Assembly (NCBI GenBank): GCA_026225945.1 | Contig: JAMJFZ010002578.1 | Location: 62,001-126,000 of the forward strand | Direction: 5' to 3' | DNA length: 64,000 bases | DNA from: Cricetomys ansorgei | Lineage: Eukaryota; Chordata; Mammalia; Rodentia; Nesomyidae | In this document: in pieces, positions 12,021 through 24,117 of the stretch | How positions within the stretch are numbered: position 1 is the stretch's first letter | How the letters are laid out: each line of letters begins with the position of its first letter | The notes under the pieces: model-generated | Told to the model about the DNA's origin: nothing | The model's input: only the letters and a program-made list of their open reading frames with translations | Database searches by the model: none | Made by a program: the position numbers and the translations under genes

Positions 12021-13256
12021 TGGTTCTCTATAGTCTACTCACATTTAGTAAAGCAAAACAACTATTAAATTATCTCCTTGTACCTAGCTTACTTATCATT
12101 TATATGCATTTTGTTCTTGGCTGAATTCTGAACTTTAGTATAAACTTTTAGATTTGAAAAGATTCCCCTCATCCATTATGTGCTTTCCTAATATACCTCA
12201 CTATGAATATGCAGTGTCAGTCCTTCAAGTTGAATTTTGTGTGTGAGAAGGGAGCAGAACACCATTTGAGAGTGTACTTGGATTCAGAAAATATCCTATA
12301 TTTCAAGATGTGTGCATCTTGAAAATGATTCAAGAGTCATTAGTCATTAGACTGGGATGTTAAAACAAGGAGGAGTCAAGGAGTCAAGACTAAGAAAAGC
12401 AGACTCCTTGCCTCCCACTTCCATCAGGACCAAGTAAGTTTTGTTTCATTTTGAAGCAGTCTCAGAAAGCCCAGGCCTTCCTCAAACTTTCTATGTAACT
12501 TGGGGTCTACTCAGAATCCTTGATCATCTTGTCTCATCCTCTGATGGCTGCTTTTGCAGATATATTTGAGTTTTCCTGGTTCAGTAGGTAGTTAACTAGA
12601 CCAACCCTCCTGGAGGTTAAAGTATCAACCCTTGGTAAAAAGGTCCTATGATATTGAACAGAGTTGACTGAAACTTGAGGGATATTACACTTGGAATAAG
12701 GGAAGAAGCAGACAGCTCCAGTTTTTACTTCCAGAGATAGATAAACTCTGATGGAAAACCTACTGTTTCATGTACTTGAAATCCAGAAGACTGAGTTGAG
12801 AAACCATTGCAACCATTTTAGAACAAGACAGAACATATTATAAAAGAGTGCATAAACTCTGTCTCTATCTCTTGAAGTCCAGGAAGCCTATAACCTTTCC
12901 ACAATTCATAAGGACTATCTTACCTCTAGTTTCACCTTATGCCACATTCAGGCATTACTGAAAGAAAAATGCACTGAAATACTTCTAAATTAAAGAGAGT
13001 ATGTTTCGCTCAAAGCATCTTCCTGGAGACAGACTTTGGACAAGAATTTATCATGTCTCAAAAATAAAAGTCTATTTTTTCTAAGCTTCATGAACCACTG
13101 CTTTTGTTTTTCTTTGCATGTTATCCAGTATTTCAATTCTGAGCCTCTGCCCCAGGTCTCTATGATAACTTGGACTTATCATGCACAGTGATATAATTCA
13201 CTCTCTGAGATTAACTTCCAGTTTTTTTTTTTTTTAAAGCAAGCAAGCAAGCAAGC

Positions 13257-13290
<34 letters not shown>

Positions 13291-14010
13291 AACCAAAACA
13301 ACAAAGCATTCTTGTATATTAGTTGGATTTGGTCTTTGATTCTAATTACAAGCACTGGCTCCATTAGCAATAGCAGGTGAGACATGTATTGGGGGAGGCT
13401 GTTGAAAGGGAATGAGTAAGTGCCATGGGCCCCACAGTAAGGCTCTGGGATGCTCTTCTTCCCAGAAGTTAGGCAAGTGTTTGTCAAGCATCCCGTGGTA
13501 TTACAACAGGGCTCAACAACAGCAGCTAAACTCCTTCATGCTGGGGACAGCACTAGACTAATGAAAGAATCTCCTTTTTTGTTTGTTTGCTTGTTTTGCT
13601 TTGTTTTTTTTTTTGTTGTTGTTGTTTTCATGTCAAAGGCAGAGCTGTACCATCCAAGGCAAGTGCTGTTTTAATTACATGCAACAATTTAGGTCATAAG
13701 TTTTATTTTAAAAACATGTATCATGTGACATAATGCATCCTCTTAGCTTCTAAGGAAGGCAACATGCCAACAGTAGTATGCATTGCCATTGCATCAGTTA
13801 TCATTTGTATTATCTGCTATTAAGAATCTTTGAATATACTTTTGCAAATTATAAAAACTATGCAGATAGAAAGAAATAGCTGTGCTTATACTCAGGAAAG
13901 GCTCCAAGAGAATACACGTCTCAGAAGCCATGGTTATATTGGGAATAACGTTTTAAAATAATCTCCTTTCTGTTAAAAAGTAAAGTAATCTATGTAAGGC
14001 TCTAACAATT
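12021..14010. other. Unrecognised DNA with simple repeats
   Basis: No gene was recognised. It contains a T-run at 13,222-13,235, the (AGCA)n array listed separately, and a GTT-rich run at about 13,600-13,627. Confidence 0.45.
13238..13291. repeat. (AGCA)n microsatellite
   Basis: About thirteen AGCA units with one AAGT interruption near 13,258. Both strands are open through it, which explains a spurious Ala/Cys/Leu-rich reading frame. Confidence 0.9.
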
Positions 14011-14019
14011 GAAAAACTG

Positions 14020-14290
14020 ATATCACGGAGGGGAGCATATGGTGGGACACGACCAGGAAACAGTGAGAGATAAGAGTCAGAATTAGAGATAACTCATAGG
14101 CAAAGTCATACTTGTTGTGACCTATTTCCCAAGCTTGACACCCTAATGTTTTATTCAGTGATGTTAATTCACAGAAGAATTAGATCCCCCATGATCCAAT
14201 CACCTTTCAAAACCCCACCAGGCGGCAACTAACTCTTTGCATAGGGGACTTTGAAAACACAGTTTTAGATTTGAACCATAAGAATTAGCA
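14020..14290 (+). mobile_element. Old MaLR-like (MST/MLT1-type) remnant
   Basis: The words CCCCCATGATCCAATCACCT and AAAACCCCACCAGG, followed by an ATAGGGGACTTTGAAAAC block, resemble the conserved 3' portion of ancient mammalian MaLR LTRs. It is diverged; identity and edges are approximate. Confidence 0.4.
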
Positions 14291-16185
14291 CTCTTTGTTG
14301 GATAGCCCTGCTCCATCATATCTGGATAGTTTGGTGCCAAATGGAGGATCCCCTTCTTGAACAGGATCCCTCTCTCCCACCTGATCTTACTTGGAAATTG
14401 CCTCTAATCTTGCCTTCTGACCTTATTTGGGAAAAGACCCTGGTCTGAGACTCCTGCAAATTCTAGATGCCCCTGCACTCCCCACATGATAACTAGGATA
14501 CCTATAGTACTGGGTTTCAAACAATTAGGCACTGACCATTGCCTTAGGAGCCTTTATATACTTTGTCCCTGAAACAATGAAATTAACTGCCTCTCTGAAG
14601 CCTTTCCAGGTGATTTCTTTGTGCCAGATTTCTGTACCTTCTGCTCCCCTCATCCCCTGCTGAGTCAGTGCCCAAGGACTCCCAAGTAAGGGGAGACAGG
14701 CAACTATTTTCAAACACTTTCAAGAGCCTATCTGGAATCATAAAAATTAGAAAATAAGGATAGAAGATAATTTTGATTTGATTCCTTAAGGGTCATTACG
14801 TATTTATATCATCCTTTCTTGGCTATAGTTCTAGAAAGGAGAGGAGAGAATCCAAGCCCAAGAAAGAAATTTATAACTCTGAACTGTATAAATCTACTAG
14901 ACTCAAGTGTGAGAAACATAGCTTTAAAATTGTCATTGTTAATGTCCTTTAAAATAGTTCAATTGAGCAAAGATGCATACCCATCCTTAGGAACAATGTC
15001 AAGTATCATGTGGTCATGACACAGTGAGTGGCAGGGAATGGCCTGGCATGATTAAAGAGGAGAGAGTACCCTGGGATGCTTACTGTGGATAAGATTTTAA
15101 CTGGATTTGGAGAGTAGAATACTCTGCACAGTGAAAATGCTGCTTATAACACATATGACAGACAACAGCCTAGAAACAGAGGAGATGTATTTACTGATAC
15201 ATTGAAAAAAAATACTCTAGTTTCAGGAAACGTATGTATTTAAAGTGGATTTTTTTCCTCTGTTAACTAGTGGAAGTCATTCAGCAATTTTTGAGAAAGA
15301 TCACTTGAAATTACTTTTTGTAGATTTTTTTCTATAGGTCTTTGTTGTTTGTTTCCTCTCCGTATTTTTTAATGTATTGGGTTGGAAATTATGTATTATT
15401 CTGTTTAAGATATGTTCACTTTTCCTAAATCTATGAATTTTCAGCTCATTAATTTTGGAAATTCAGAACCATTCAAATATTTTTTTCTTATTTTCTTTGT
15501 GCTTTCTTTCTATACCTCTGAAGATACATGTATTAGGATATTTCATTCCATGTTTTTTATCTTTGAATACAGTAGCTGACCTGGAACATGTGCTTAGACC
15601 AACGCTCAGCTGTTTGAAAGAAACTTCTGTGCAGGTATCTCATGTTGGCAGTACTAAATGCAAATCAGAAGCATCATCTCCCAGGCCTGCCTTGATATGG
15701 GCTGATGTCACTACCTCCTGTAGGTTTTTTTTTTTTTTATTTTTTTATTTTTTGGCCCACTACAGCCTGGTAGATGTGACACATGTATGTCACCATAAAG
15801 AGAGCCACATACCATGGAATAGATGGGAAGCACAAAGATGTAGGGGCTAAGCATGGTCAGAGTCACAGAGGACCAAGTGTGTGCTTCTCATTATCTTTGT
15901 CCACTGATACCAATGTGACTTCATTACTTTTCAATCTCTGTTCAAATGTCATTCACTGAGACTCTTGATTCATATACTATTAAACCTGGAAGATTTTATG
16001 TCATTTTTCTTGGTTTGGCAAGTAGTGGAAATTTGAATCCCAACCATGTAAGTATGACAAGCACTACAGTTGTAACATTTGGTTGCATGGAATCTTCTCC
16101 ATCTTTGCTATGACAAACAAACTTCTTTGTTCTGCACCGTTAATGGTAAGTGGTTCTGTTACCTCAGGATGTACATTTTCATCGA
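14291..16185. other. Unrecognised DNA
   Basis: No gene or clear repeat, apart from a T-rich run at 15,726-15,750. Confidence 0.4.
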
Positions 16186-16370
16186 GGCATATTAGCTTTC
16201 TAAGGTGGTAAAAGCAAACTAGAACAGATGCATCAACAATAGCAGTTATGTTTTCACATTTCTGGAGGTTGGAAATCCAAGATGGGAGCAGTGGTAGATT
16301 TAGTTTCTCCTGTGTTTGCAGCTTCTCTCTCACTATGCCCGCATGATCATTTCTCAGTGCGAACACGTTC
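16186..16370 (+). mobile_element. MLT1-like LTR remnant
   Basis: TTTCTGGAGGTTGGAAATCC, AAGATGGGAGCAGTGG and CTCTCACTATGCCCGCATGA follow the order of a conserved block of old MaLR/MLT1-type LTRs. No boundaries are visible. Confidence 0.4.
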
Positions 16371-18544
16371 TAGCATTTCAGGTTTTCAAGTCTCCTTGTC
16401 TTATGGAAACACAAGTTAGGTTAGACCAGGTCCCACACTTACAGTGTCATTTTAACTTAAGTGTGTCTTTTTTGTTAAAAACATTTTTAATTTAATTAAA
16501 CATTTTGTGCTTTTTATACAATACATCCCATTGAAGTCTCCCCTTCTTTCACTCCTAGCAGTCAGGCCCTTTTGCCAAGTAGAATCACACTCTGAGGGAA
16601 CTAGAGTGTAGTCTTCAACAGTTTTATTTGTGGTACCATAATCCAATCCCTAACAGGAGGGGGAGTTTCACTTTAATCTCTTGACTGAATTATTTTCCTT
16701 GTGTCATGTTAAAGCTAAGGCTACAAACCTTATTAATTTGATCAACTGAACTCCCAGTTTTGTAACTTTAGTTTATCGTGGTTTGCAGGTTTCATTTTAG
16801 AGTTCTGGAAAGCTTTCATTACATTCCTATGGTTATCCTTATATCTTTATAAATATTCATTATGCTTTTTTTTTCTGATATATCCTTAGGTTCTCTATAG
16901 AAGTATAATTTTCCTCATTGTTGGAAATGATAGTTAAAGTGATCTGAACAAAGAACACAAACATAAAAGTGCATCAGTGCACAGCTGAGAGACCAGAATA
17001 GTAAAGTTTGTGACCTAAGTCTTTCATACTCAGTCAAAACTATTGATGAAAAATATACAGTTTAGAAATGTTGTGAAAATATCCAGTAAACATAAGGGCA
17101 GTTATAGAGAGAACACTTTCTTTTCTTTGGAAAATAATAAACTAAAACAGAAATGATCTGGGGAAGAGAGATGCACAGCTGCAGATGCAGGATTAGTCTA
17201 TTGCCAGAAAAGGAAATTAATAACTTGTTGTTTAAAGGAGGAGCCAAATGAAGAGACTTGAATCAAATATAAAAGACTAGGTGACAACAGATGTCTTCTA
17301 TTAAAGACTACTTATATGGAAACTTTCTATGAATGTAAATAAAAACATTTTAATGTTTTATAGAAACCTCCAAGAAGTTACTGTCTGAAGACTATATGTT
17401 CAATGAGACACCATGGATAGCAAGATCCTGAGGAAAGTAATAACTACTGAGAGATCTATATACAACAGGTCCAAGTACTGATGAGTCTTACAATGGATGA
17501 CATGTTTTGAATGCAGTTCATTCATTCAGTTGAATGAATACAGTTTCAGACCCATGTTTACCCCCTTGTTAATCATTTCATTTACCAGATGATGTTGTGT
17601 GTTAAGTCACTAAAGAATGAGATAGGGACTTTAGTTTTCAGTGTTGAAATGTATAAATCCTGAATCTCGATATCTGTTTTATGTGACAGATATTTAGGGG
17701 AAAGCTTTGAAACATTAAAGATGGACTCCCCTCCCAAGTTTTAAATGAAGCTCCTCTAAGATTCCTTATTTGAAAATGGAAACTGTTTTCATAAAAAAAT
17801 AAATAATAGATAAATAAACAAACAAACATCATGTTAGTTAATACTAAACAATAACCTCTTACATGAAAAAAATGTTAAAAGTCAAGAAGGTGGTGAGATT
17901 TTCCCTTTTCTTTTTCTGTACGATTTTGATCAACAAGAAATTTAAGATGTAAGCACACGGCATAACAATATGGCACTAATTACACTTAAAAATCACAATA
18001 CATTATGAAAATAGAGGAGTATTCAAGAGGGATTTTAATATTTTGGATATGCATTTGGGGAGATGAATGTCTAAATTAGAAAATTGTAACAAGTAAGCTA
18101 TCAATCAAGTAGCTACTGATGCACCACAGCATAGCAATGTGAGGAACATAGTCACTATTAGTGGCTACAAGGATAGACACAATACTGGCATTATCTCTGT
18201 CTCTCTGATATTTTTAGGGGCACATTGATTTTCTCTGATTCCTGGTTTATGTTCAGAGTAACTGCCATGATAATTTGAAAATTCATCTTTTAGCACTAAT
18301 GGAAGAGCTTAGAAAACACTCCCACTGAGGACAGAGAAAATGATAAAATTGTACACTTACATATAATCCATACTAAGTTGATGTAAAAATGCTGAAGGTC
18401 AACAAAACCAGAAGCTTCATTAATCCCATGGGGTTTAGGAAATGTACATATAAAAACAGATTTAGTAGGGCAGGCAGCTATAAGACTCTTGAGATAAATG
18501 AGACATAGAAAACTCTCCTCAAATTGAGAAGAGATGTAAACATA
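16371..18544. other. Unrecognised AT-rich DNA
   Basis: Nothing coding was recognised. Frames are short on both strands. Confidence 0.4.
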
Positions 18545-19560
18545 GACTTTTTGCAATCCAATCTTCAAACCTAAACCTAGAAGACTTCTGCCTCCATACA
18601 ATCTAATCTTCAAGATGCTAAACTGGACCTAGAAGACTTAAGCCTCTGTACAATCCAATCTTCAAACCTAAACCTAGAATGTTTCAGCCTTTGAGACTTC
18701 TATTGGCTGGGTTCACTTTGACTGTCTTTTGAACTACTTCTTTACACTGTGATCTGTATTGTTAACTCCAAACTGTAAATCATAAACAATCTGCTTCTTA
18801 CTCTCTGCTTTCTCTCTGCTTATTCTTGACTGTCTCTTCTCAGCTTCCACTCTGATTCCAAACTCTGTTTTCTCTCTGAGCTCCACTTCTATTCTCTGAG
18901 TGCTGCTCAGCTTCAAACTGACTTTAGCTGTTATCAGACTCTTTCTCCAAAACTCACTCTTTCTGTATGACACTGACTCCTTCTGCTGAACTCTGTCTAA
19001 TCTTGCTGATGTTCTAACTGATGGACTTACTCTCTGAGATGAGAGCCTGTTTTTATATTGTGAGAGTTGAGCATGTCCTCACTCTGACTCACTCAGCTAA
19101 TTCTTCTTCTGATTTGTTACTTTGCCTGATCTTCATTCTGATTCATCTCAGATGTCACTCTGCTAAATCTTCACTCTGATTCACTCTCAGACTTGAGATA
19201 AAGGTGTGTACTCACTCTGTACTTTACTTTGCCTCTGATTTTCTGCTTGTTAGTTTACTAACATGCTTTGACTTAGTCTCTTTCTATTCTCTCAATCTCT
19301 ACTGCTTCCTCTCTTAACTCTGAACTGACTGTGAGCTCTGAACTGAGAACCATGAACCAAGAGCCATGAACTGAGAACTGTGACCTACTTCTGAACTGTC
19401 TGCTTCCTTTTCCATCCCAAGAGCTGGGATTAAAGGTATATAGTACTATTGCCTTCTGAATTGGGTTAAAGGTGTGTGTTATGTTGAGATTAAAGGTGTG
19501 TACTAACATTCTTTCTATCCTAGAGCAGCCATGATGCCATATTAAAGGATGAGATATTCT
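18545..19560 (-). mobile_element. LTR-like repeat, family A, copy 2
   Basis: On the minus strand it starts near 19,540 with TAGAAAGAATGTTAGTACAC and CACCTTTAATC, as in copy 1. It continues with the AGTCAGAGTGAGGACATGC block, an ACTCTCACAATATAAAAACA segment holding a TATA-like box at about 19,050-19,063, and a CTGAAACATTCTAGGTTTAG segment. Part of its internal sequence contains pieces reading GCTGGGATTAAAGG like B1, as the other copies do. The AATAAACTG polyA end is not present, so the 3' end is truncated or replaced by a local tandem array. Non-coding. Confidence 0.55.
18553..18695 (-). repeat. About 46-52-bp tandem repeat in family A copy 2
   Basis: Three units start at about 18,553, 18,599 and 18,651, each with CAATCYAATCTTCAA and a CCTAGAAGACTT-like half. 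The array sits where copies 1 and 3 have a single diverged version. Confidence 0.75.
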
Positions 19561-20247
19561 TCTATAGAGAGAAGAGGGCTTTTTCCTTTCTACAAATTTG
19601 AGAATTTGTAAGCTATCCATAGCAAAAGACATGAAACTAAGCAAAAGATGAAAGTCAATCAGGTTTTAGCCATCCTTTCACATAATATGTATCATATGAT
19701 GATGTTCTACGCACAAGAAAATAAAATACAACTCCTAAAATACCTGAAAATATAGATAATCTTAAAGGAGAGACAATTTGCCAGCATTCTGCCTATAAGT
19801 CAGTAAACGAGATGGAAATTTCTGAACGGAATATCATGTAGAACTCTACATATATAAAGTGTTGCTGTGTGTGTATACAATGAAGGGAATTCCTAGAAAG
19901 TTAATAGGTATACCAGGGAATGGGTCTAAGATAAAATAACAATGGGAGTTTCCTGAAGTAGAAATAGTTGGCTGAAATATACTGATGCAGCAGATGAGCT
20001 AAGTGACAAGTTAATGGGAACTACTATAAGAAGATAGAAGCTGCCAAGGCATTTAACCACAGGGCTAGGATCTATAAACAGAAAGTGCCGGACTAAAAGT
20101 TCAACTTAAAGATTATAATAGATATATTCAAAAGCTATGGATATTTAAAAATGATGTGCATAAAAACTGGCACTGCAGAAGGTAAGATAGCCAAAGAAAT
20201 GGCACAGAATCATAAAAGTTGTATGAACACAAAGAAGAGGTTCCATG

Positions 20248-20296
<49 letters not shown>

Positions 20297-21369
20297 GTAA
20301 CTCAGGAAGAGAGACTGAAAGCCGCAGAAACAATGCATAAAGCCAACATGTTTGAAATGTTTCAAAAAATGGTAAAAATAATAAAGCTGAAGTTTTGTGA
20401 AGATCTGTGGAACTAAATTTGGATAAATTAGAAATGTGAAAAAAACTAAAACCACTAACTGATGTAGTAGAACTATTTTAAGGCAAAGATAAGAAATAAA
20501 TTGTAAAGAGGCTAAGATAAAACATATTAACTCTCACAGCATTAACAGTTAATTGATGGATTTCTAAAGAGAATTGAAGAAGTCAGACAATGGAAAGTAT
20601 CAGGCATTTTAATAGTATTATAATAATCACAATGCCAGAATTCCCTGTTGAATGAAAAGTCCCTCAAAAATAGTAGTGAAATAAAAGTATTTGTGAGGAA
20701 AGACTGAACATTCTTTATCAGGACCTATATAAAAATATTAATTGTAATTCTTGAAGAAGGAGAGAAGTGACGTCTGATAAAAAGATGGAGACATAGGAGG
20801 AAATGAAGACGAACTAAGTGGCAAGTGTTCACTGAAAGGTGGCAATAATAGTGATCTCCTTAGAGACACATACACATTTCAACTTCAAACAATCAGTGTA
20901 TCTCTTCCATCTTCTAACTCATGTTCCTTTGTCATGTTGCATAGGAAATCTAGAAGCTGAAGTCTAGAAGTTAATACCACCTGGGTTCATTTTATTTCAC
21001 AAATATGGTTGATAACTATACCTACCCCTTTCCCTGTGAATACTGAGAATCCCCTTGTCAGGTTTAGATCTGGGAGTGACTGCTGCTGTATATAGCAGAG
21101 CTTCATCTTAATCCTGGTGTCTAGAACGTATTTACTTTATTTTGACAACATGTCCTTTTTCATTTAGTGTTTGCAATTGTTCCACTCACATATCCTACAT
21201 ATTCCTAGGATGGCTTTCTTTCTACTTTGTATATACACTTATTTTGTAGTAGCTTTATATTCTTGGATACAATGTTTCAGTATCTTTACAATTTATCTTA
21301 CCCTGTACTTCCAGTAATGTACTTTTACTTCAATTTAAAGGAGGTAAGATTTACTATGATTAACATAGT
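19561..21369. other. Unrecognised AT-rich DNA
   Basis: No gene was recognised. A (TG)n array sits at 20,250-20,296. Confidence 0.4.
20250..20296. repeat. (TG)n microsatellite
   Basis: About 22 perfect TG units. The Thr/His or Cys/Val reading frames across it are artefacts of the repeat. Confidence 0.92.
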
Positions 21370-22130
21370 AAATTTCAGTCCATCATAGCAAGGAAGGTGT
21401 GCAGCAGCTTGCATCATGGAGGACAGGCAAAGAGGAGAAAGACTAAGCTAGTAAGGATTTTCCTAGTTCTTGATGTTTTGCCCAGTTTCCCAGCCTATGT
21501 GAGGAGTGCCACACATTCAGGTCAAGACTCATGTCCCGAGACAGAACCAAAGATGTGCTTTGCTAACCTAGTTTCTAAGTCTATTGAAGTTGACAGTAAA
21601 GATGACTCATCAGATATCTACCCCTTATAAACTTGATACCCAAATGTGTCCCCTTAGCTACAACATTCTTCCCTGAGTTCCAAAAATCTCATGTCCACCT
21701 TATAATGCAAAACGCATTTAGGCCATTTCCAAGAGTCTTCAGTCTTAACAATTTTAACATTGTTTAAAATCCCAAGTTCAAAACCAAGTCTTAGTTCAAG
21801 GCAAGTTCTTATCTGTGAGTCCCTCAAAAGTCAGCAGCATATGAATATTGCCAGGGCGTGTCATAGGCTGGGTCAGTAGCTACACCCCTTTGGATCATGG
21901 GTATGACAACCTCTGAATGCCTGGATCCTTGACCCTAGGAAATCATTTGTCAGTCCTCTGAAAGCAGGGAGTCCCTGGAACACTTTTCTCAAAGTTAAGT
22001 TCCTTCAAATGAGATGAATGTTCACACCTTTCGGTTTTGATGGATGGGCCTAGCCAATCCTGAAACACCTTGTAGGCATCTTTTCTACTGTATTGGTGTA
22101 AATGGCTTGGCTTCTTTTTAACAGTCCAAT
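21370..22130 (+). mobile_element. Old MaLR internal-type remnant
   Basis: The blocks CTACAACATTCTTCCCTGAG, AAAATCTCATGTCCACCT, GCATTTAGGCCATTTCCAAG, CAGTCTTAACAATTTTAAC and CAAGTTCAAAACCAAGTC follow the order of internal sequence of ancient MaLR-type retrotransposons. Downstream GGGCCTAGCCAATCCTGAAA fits the same kind of relic. No open frame is retained. Class assignment is from memory of such repeats and remains tentative. Confidence 0.4.
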
Positions 22131-22209
22131 CTCTTCAGGAGCCACTTTCCTTGGTCCCAACCTAACAGCTTGTTTGGAAGTATCAGGTTCTTCAAATGTG
22201 TAAGTATGA

Positions 22210-22246
<37 letters not shown>

Positions 22247-22300
22247 CTTGTGTGTATGTGTATATGTATGTGCGTGTGTGTATGTGTGTGTGTGTGTGCA
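22210..22300. repeat. (TG)n tract with an internal (CG)n run
   Basis: Alternating purine-pyrimidine sequence, mostly TG/TATG, with GCGCGCGCG at about 22,235-22,244. Such sequence can adopt Z-DNA. It abuts a minus-oriented SINE as its (CA)n tail would. Confidence 0.9.
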
Positions 22301-22329
22301 TGCTAACATTCACCTTGCCTTTCATTTCT

Positions 22330-22545
22330 TTAGACAGTGTTTCTCTTTTCATTGATATTATACCAGGCTAGCTGGGAGCTTCTGAGCATTTTCCTGTCTC
22401 TACGTCCAATCTTCTCATGGAGCACTGAGCTTGCAGATGAGTGCTACCTTGCTTGGCTTTTTGTGTGGTTTGGACTTTTGAGTTCAGGTCCTCAAACTTG
22501 AAAGGCAAGTGTTTAATTTAGTGAGCTGCCTCCATACCTCAAGTC
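22330..22545 (-). mobile_element. B3-type SINE
   Basis: On the plus strand the 3' part reads TTGCTTGGCTTTTTGTGTGG, AGTTCAGGTCCTCAAACTTG, GGCAAGTGTTTAATTTAGTG and AGCTGCCTCC, the inverted head and body of a B3/B2-type SINE. The 5' portion (ATACCAGGCTAGCTGG) is the inverted distal body. A (TG)n tract at 22,210-22,300 fits the inverted tail. About 215 bp, consistent with B3. Confidence 0.6.
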
Positions 22546-23915
22546 TTTCAAATTCGTTTGCTTTGCTTTCACTCCAAATTTTGAATAGATACCTGGTTAC
22601 AGCAATACTCAGGGAAATCCAAATGGTGATGATGAATCACTCTAAAGTTCAGCCTCTCACAGTTTCAGGACAGGGATAAAATGCATTCAAATTCTTTGCC
22701 ATGATGAAATGCATAGTACTTTTAGTTCAATTCAATTCTCAAATGAAATCCTTATTTGCACTTGAAACTTTATAGCACATTTTTTACTTTCTTAATTCCT
22801 GACACTCTAGTCCTGTGAAAGAGAAAACAAAGACCTCTCATTGAGTTTTGCTTAAAGCTAGTGTCTCCAAACTTTTCTGAGTTCCTCCCATAAACAAATT
22901 CAATGAAGAACCTGGCATATAGAATATTTCAAACCTAAGTGGAGAAATCTGCCTCTCCCTCTTGTTCTCTGCATCATGTGTGCATGATTGGGTTCAGAAT
23001 TTTTGTGGACAGGGGCTAGTCAGCGTTGGCTAGCTTGCAGCGGGCTTGTCTCTAGTTTGAGGTGAAATGGGCAGTAGTGGTAATGTGCACTTTGTAAGAT
23101 TGCTGGGTGAATTGCAAAGCCATTTAGTCAAGATGAAGAGGTACTGAGGAGGGACGTTTTGAAGCCAGTGTCCACTTGAGGGCACTGTCTACTTCAGTGG
23201 CATGCAAGCAAATCATGTTTCAACAGTTATGCACATAAAGACTTCCATGATAAAGGCCCAGGAAATGGACACTTGTGTCTCACTTATTGCAATAGCTATC
23301 TAGCATTCTTTATTAGTGTGGTAATGTAGAATCCAATGACTTGTGGCTCAGTTATGCTTGTCAGTCTAATTCTTCTCCTACTGAAAACTAGCAAAAGTCC
23401 TCTAGCCACCTTCAAAACATGTTCTGTAAGCTTTAATTTTTCTAATCTTGAGCACTTTTGTAATTCAACATAAGTTCAGGGCTGTTTTATATAGAAAGAT
23501 TAGGTAGTACATCAAGAGCAGTGGACCTTACTTACGGGAATGGTGTTCTCATCTCTACTGATGCTTCTGCTATTGTCAGTATAGGACCATTACTACAGAA
23601 TAGTAATGAGAACAGACTCTGTGTTTTGTGGTAACATTTCAAAATCTATTCCCTCAAAGTTAAAAAATTTTCATTCTTCTGCATTTTGAGTTTTATATAT
23701 AACTCTACTGTTGTACAACAAATCTGGCAACACTATCAAGGGTGGAGGAAGATTGGAGAATGTTGACTGTGAATATTGATTAGCTTAGTTAAGTCTCTAA
23801 AACTAAGTTTAATTTATAAAACAAAAATTAATTTTTATAATTAATTTTAGAGTTCACGTGGGAAATGTACTTAAAAAAAAAACCCAAAAAACTAGGCATG
23901 GCCATGTGCTGAATG
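22546..23915. other. Unrecognised DNA
   Basis: No gene or identifiable repeat was seen. Confidence 0.4.
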
Positions 23916-24117
23916 AGAATGGGTATTATGAGCTGGGTGGTGGTGGTGCACAACTTTAATCCCAGCGCTGGGGAGGCAGAGGAAGGCAGATCTCTGAGTT
24001 TGAGGCCAGCCTGGTCTACAGAGTGAGTTCCAGGACAGACAGAGTTTCAACAGAGAAACCCTGTCTTGGAAATAAAGAGAGAGAGAGGAGAGAAAGAGGG
24101 AGAGAATGGATGCTATG
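23916..24117 (+). mobile_element. B1 SINE with flanking target-site duplication
   Basis: The B1 body runs from 23,931 (AGCTGGGTGGTGGTGGTGCA) through TTTAATCCCAGCGCTGGGGA, GGCCAGCCTGGTCTACAGAG and AGAAACCCTGTCTTGGAAAT, followed by a GA-rich tail. It is flanked by 15-bp direct repeats at 23,916-23,930 and 24,103-24,117 (12 of 15 identical, both starting AGAATGG and ending TATG). This is the signature of L1-assisted retrotransposition. Confidence 0.92.

Noticed and set aside
13179..13487. 102-codon frame with a LACLLACLLACL run
   Set aside because: It is a translation of the inverted (AGCA)n microsatellite, mimicking a membrane segment.
15455..15850. 131-codon plus-strand frame
   Set aside because: It crosses a long T-run (a poly-Phe stretch) and has no recognisable domain.
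20145..20455. Frames rich in Thr-His or Cys-Val
   Set aside because: They are translations of the (TG)n microsatellite.
22050..22355. 100-codon His/Thr-rich frame
   Set aside because: It is a translation of the (TG)n/(CG)n tract; not a histidine-rich protein.
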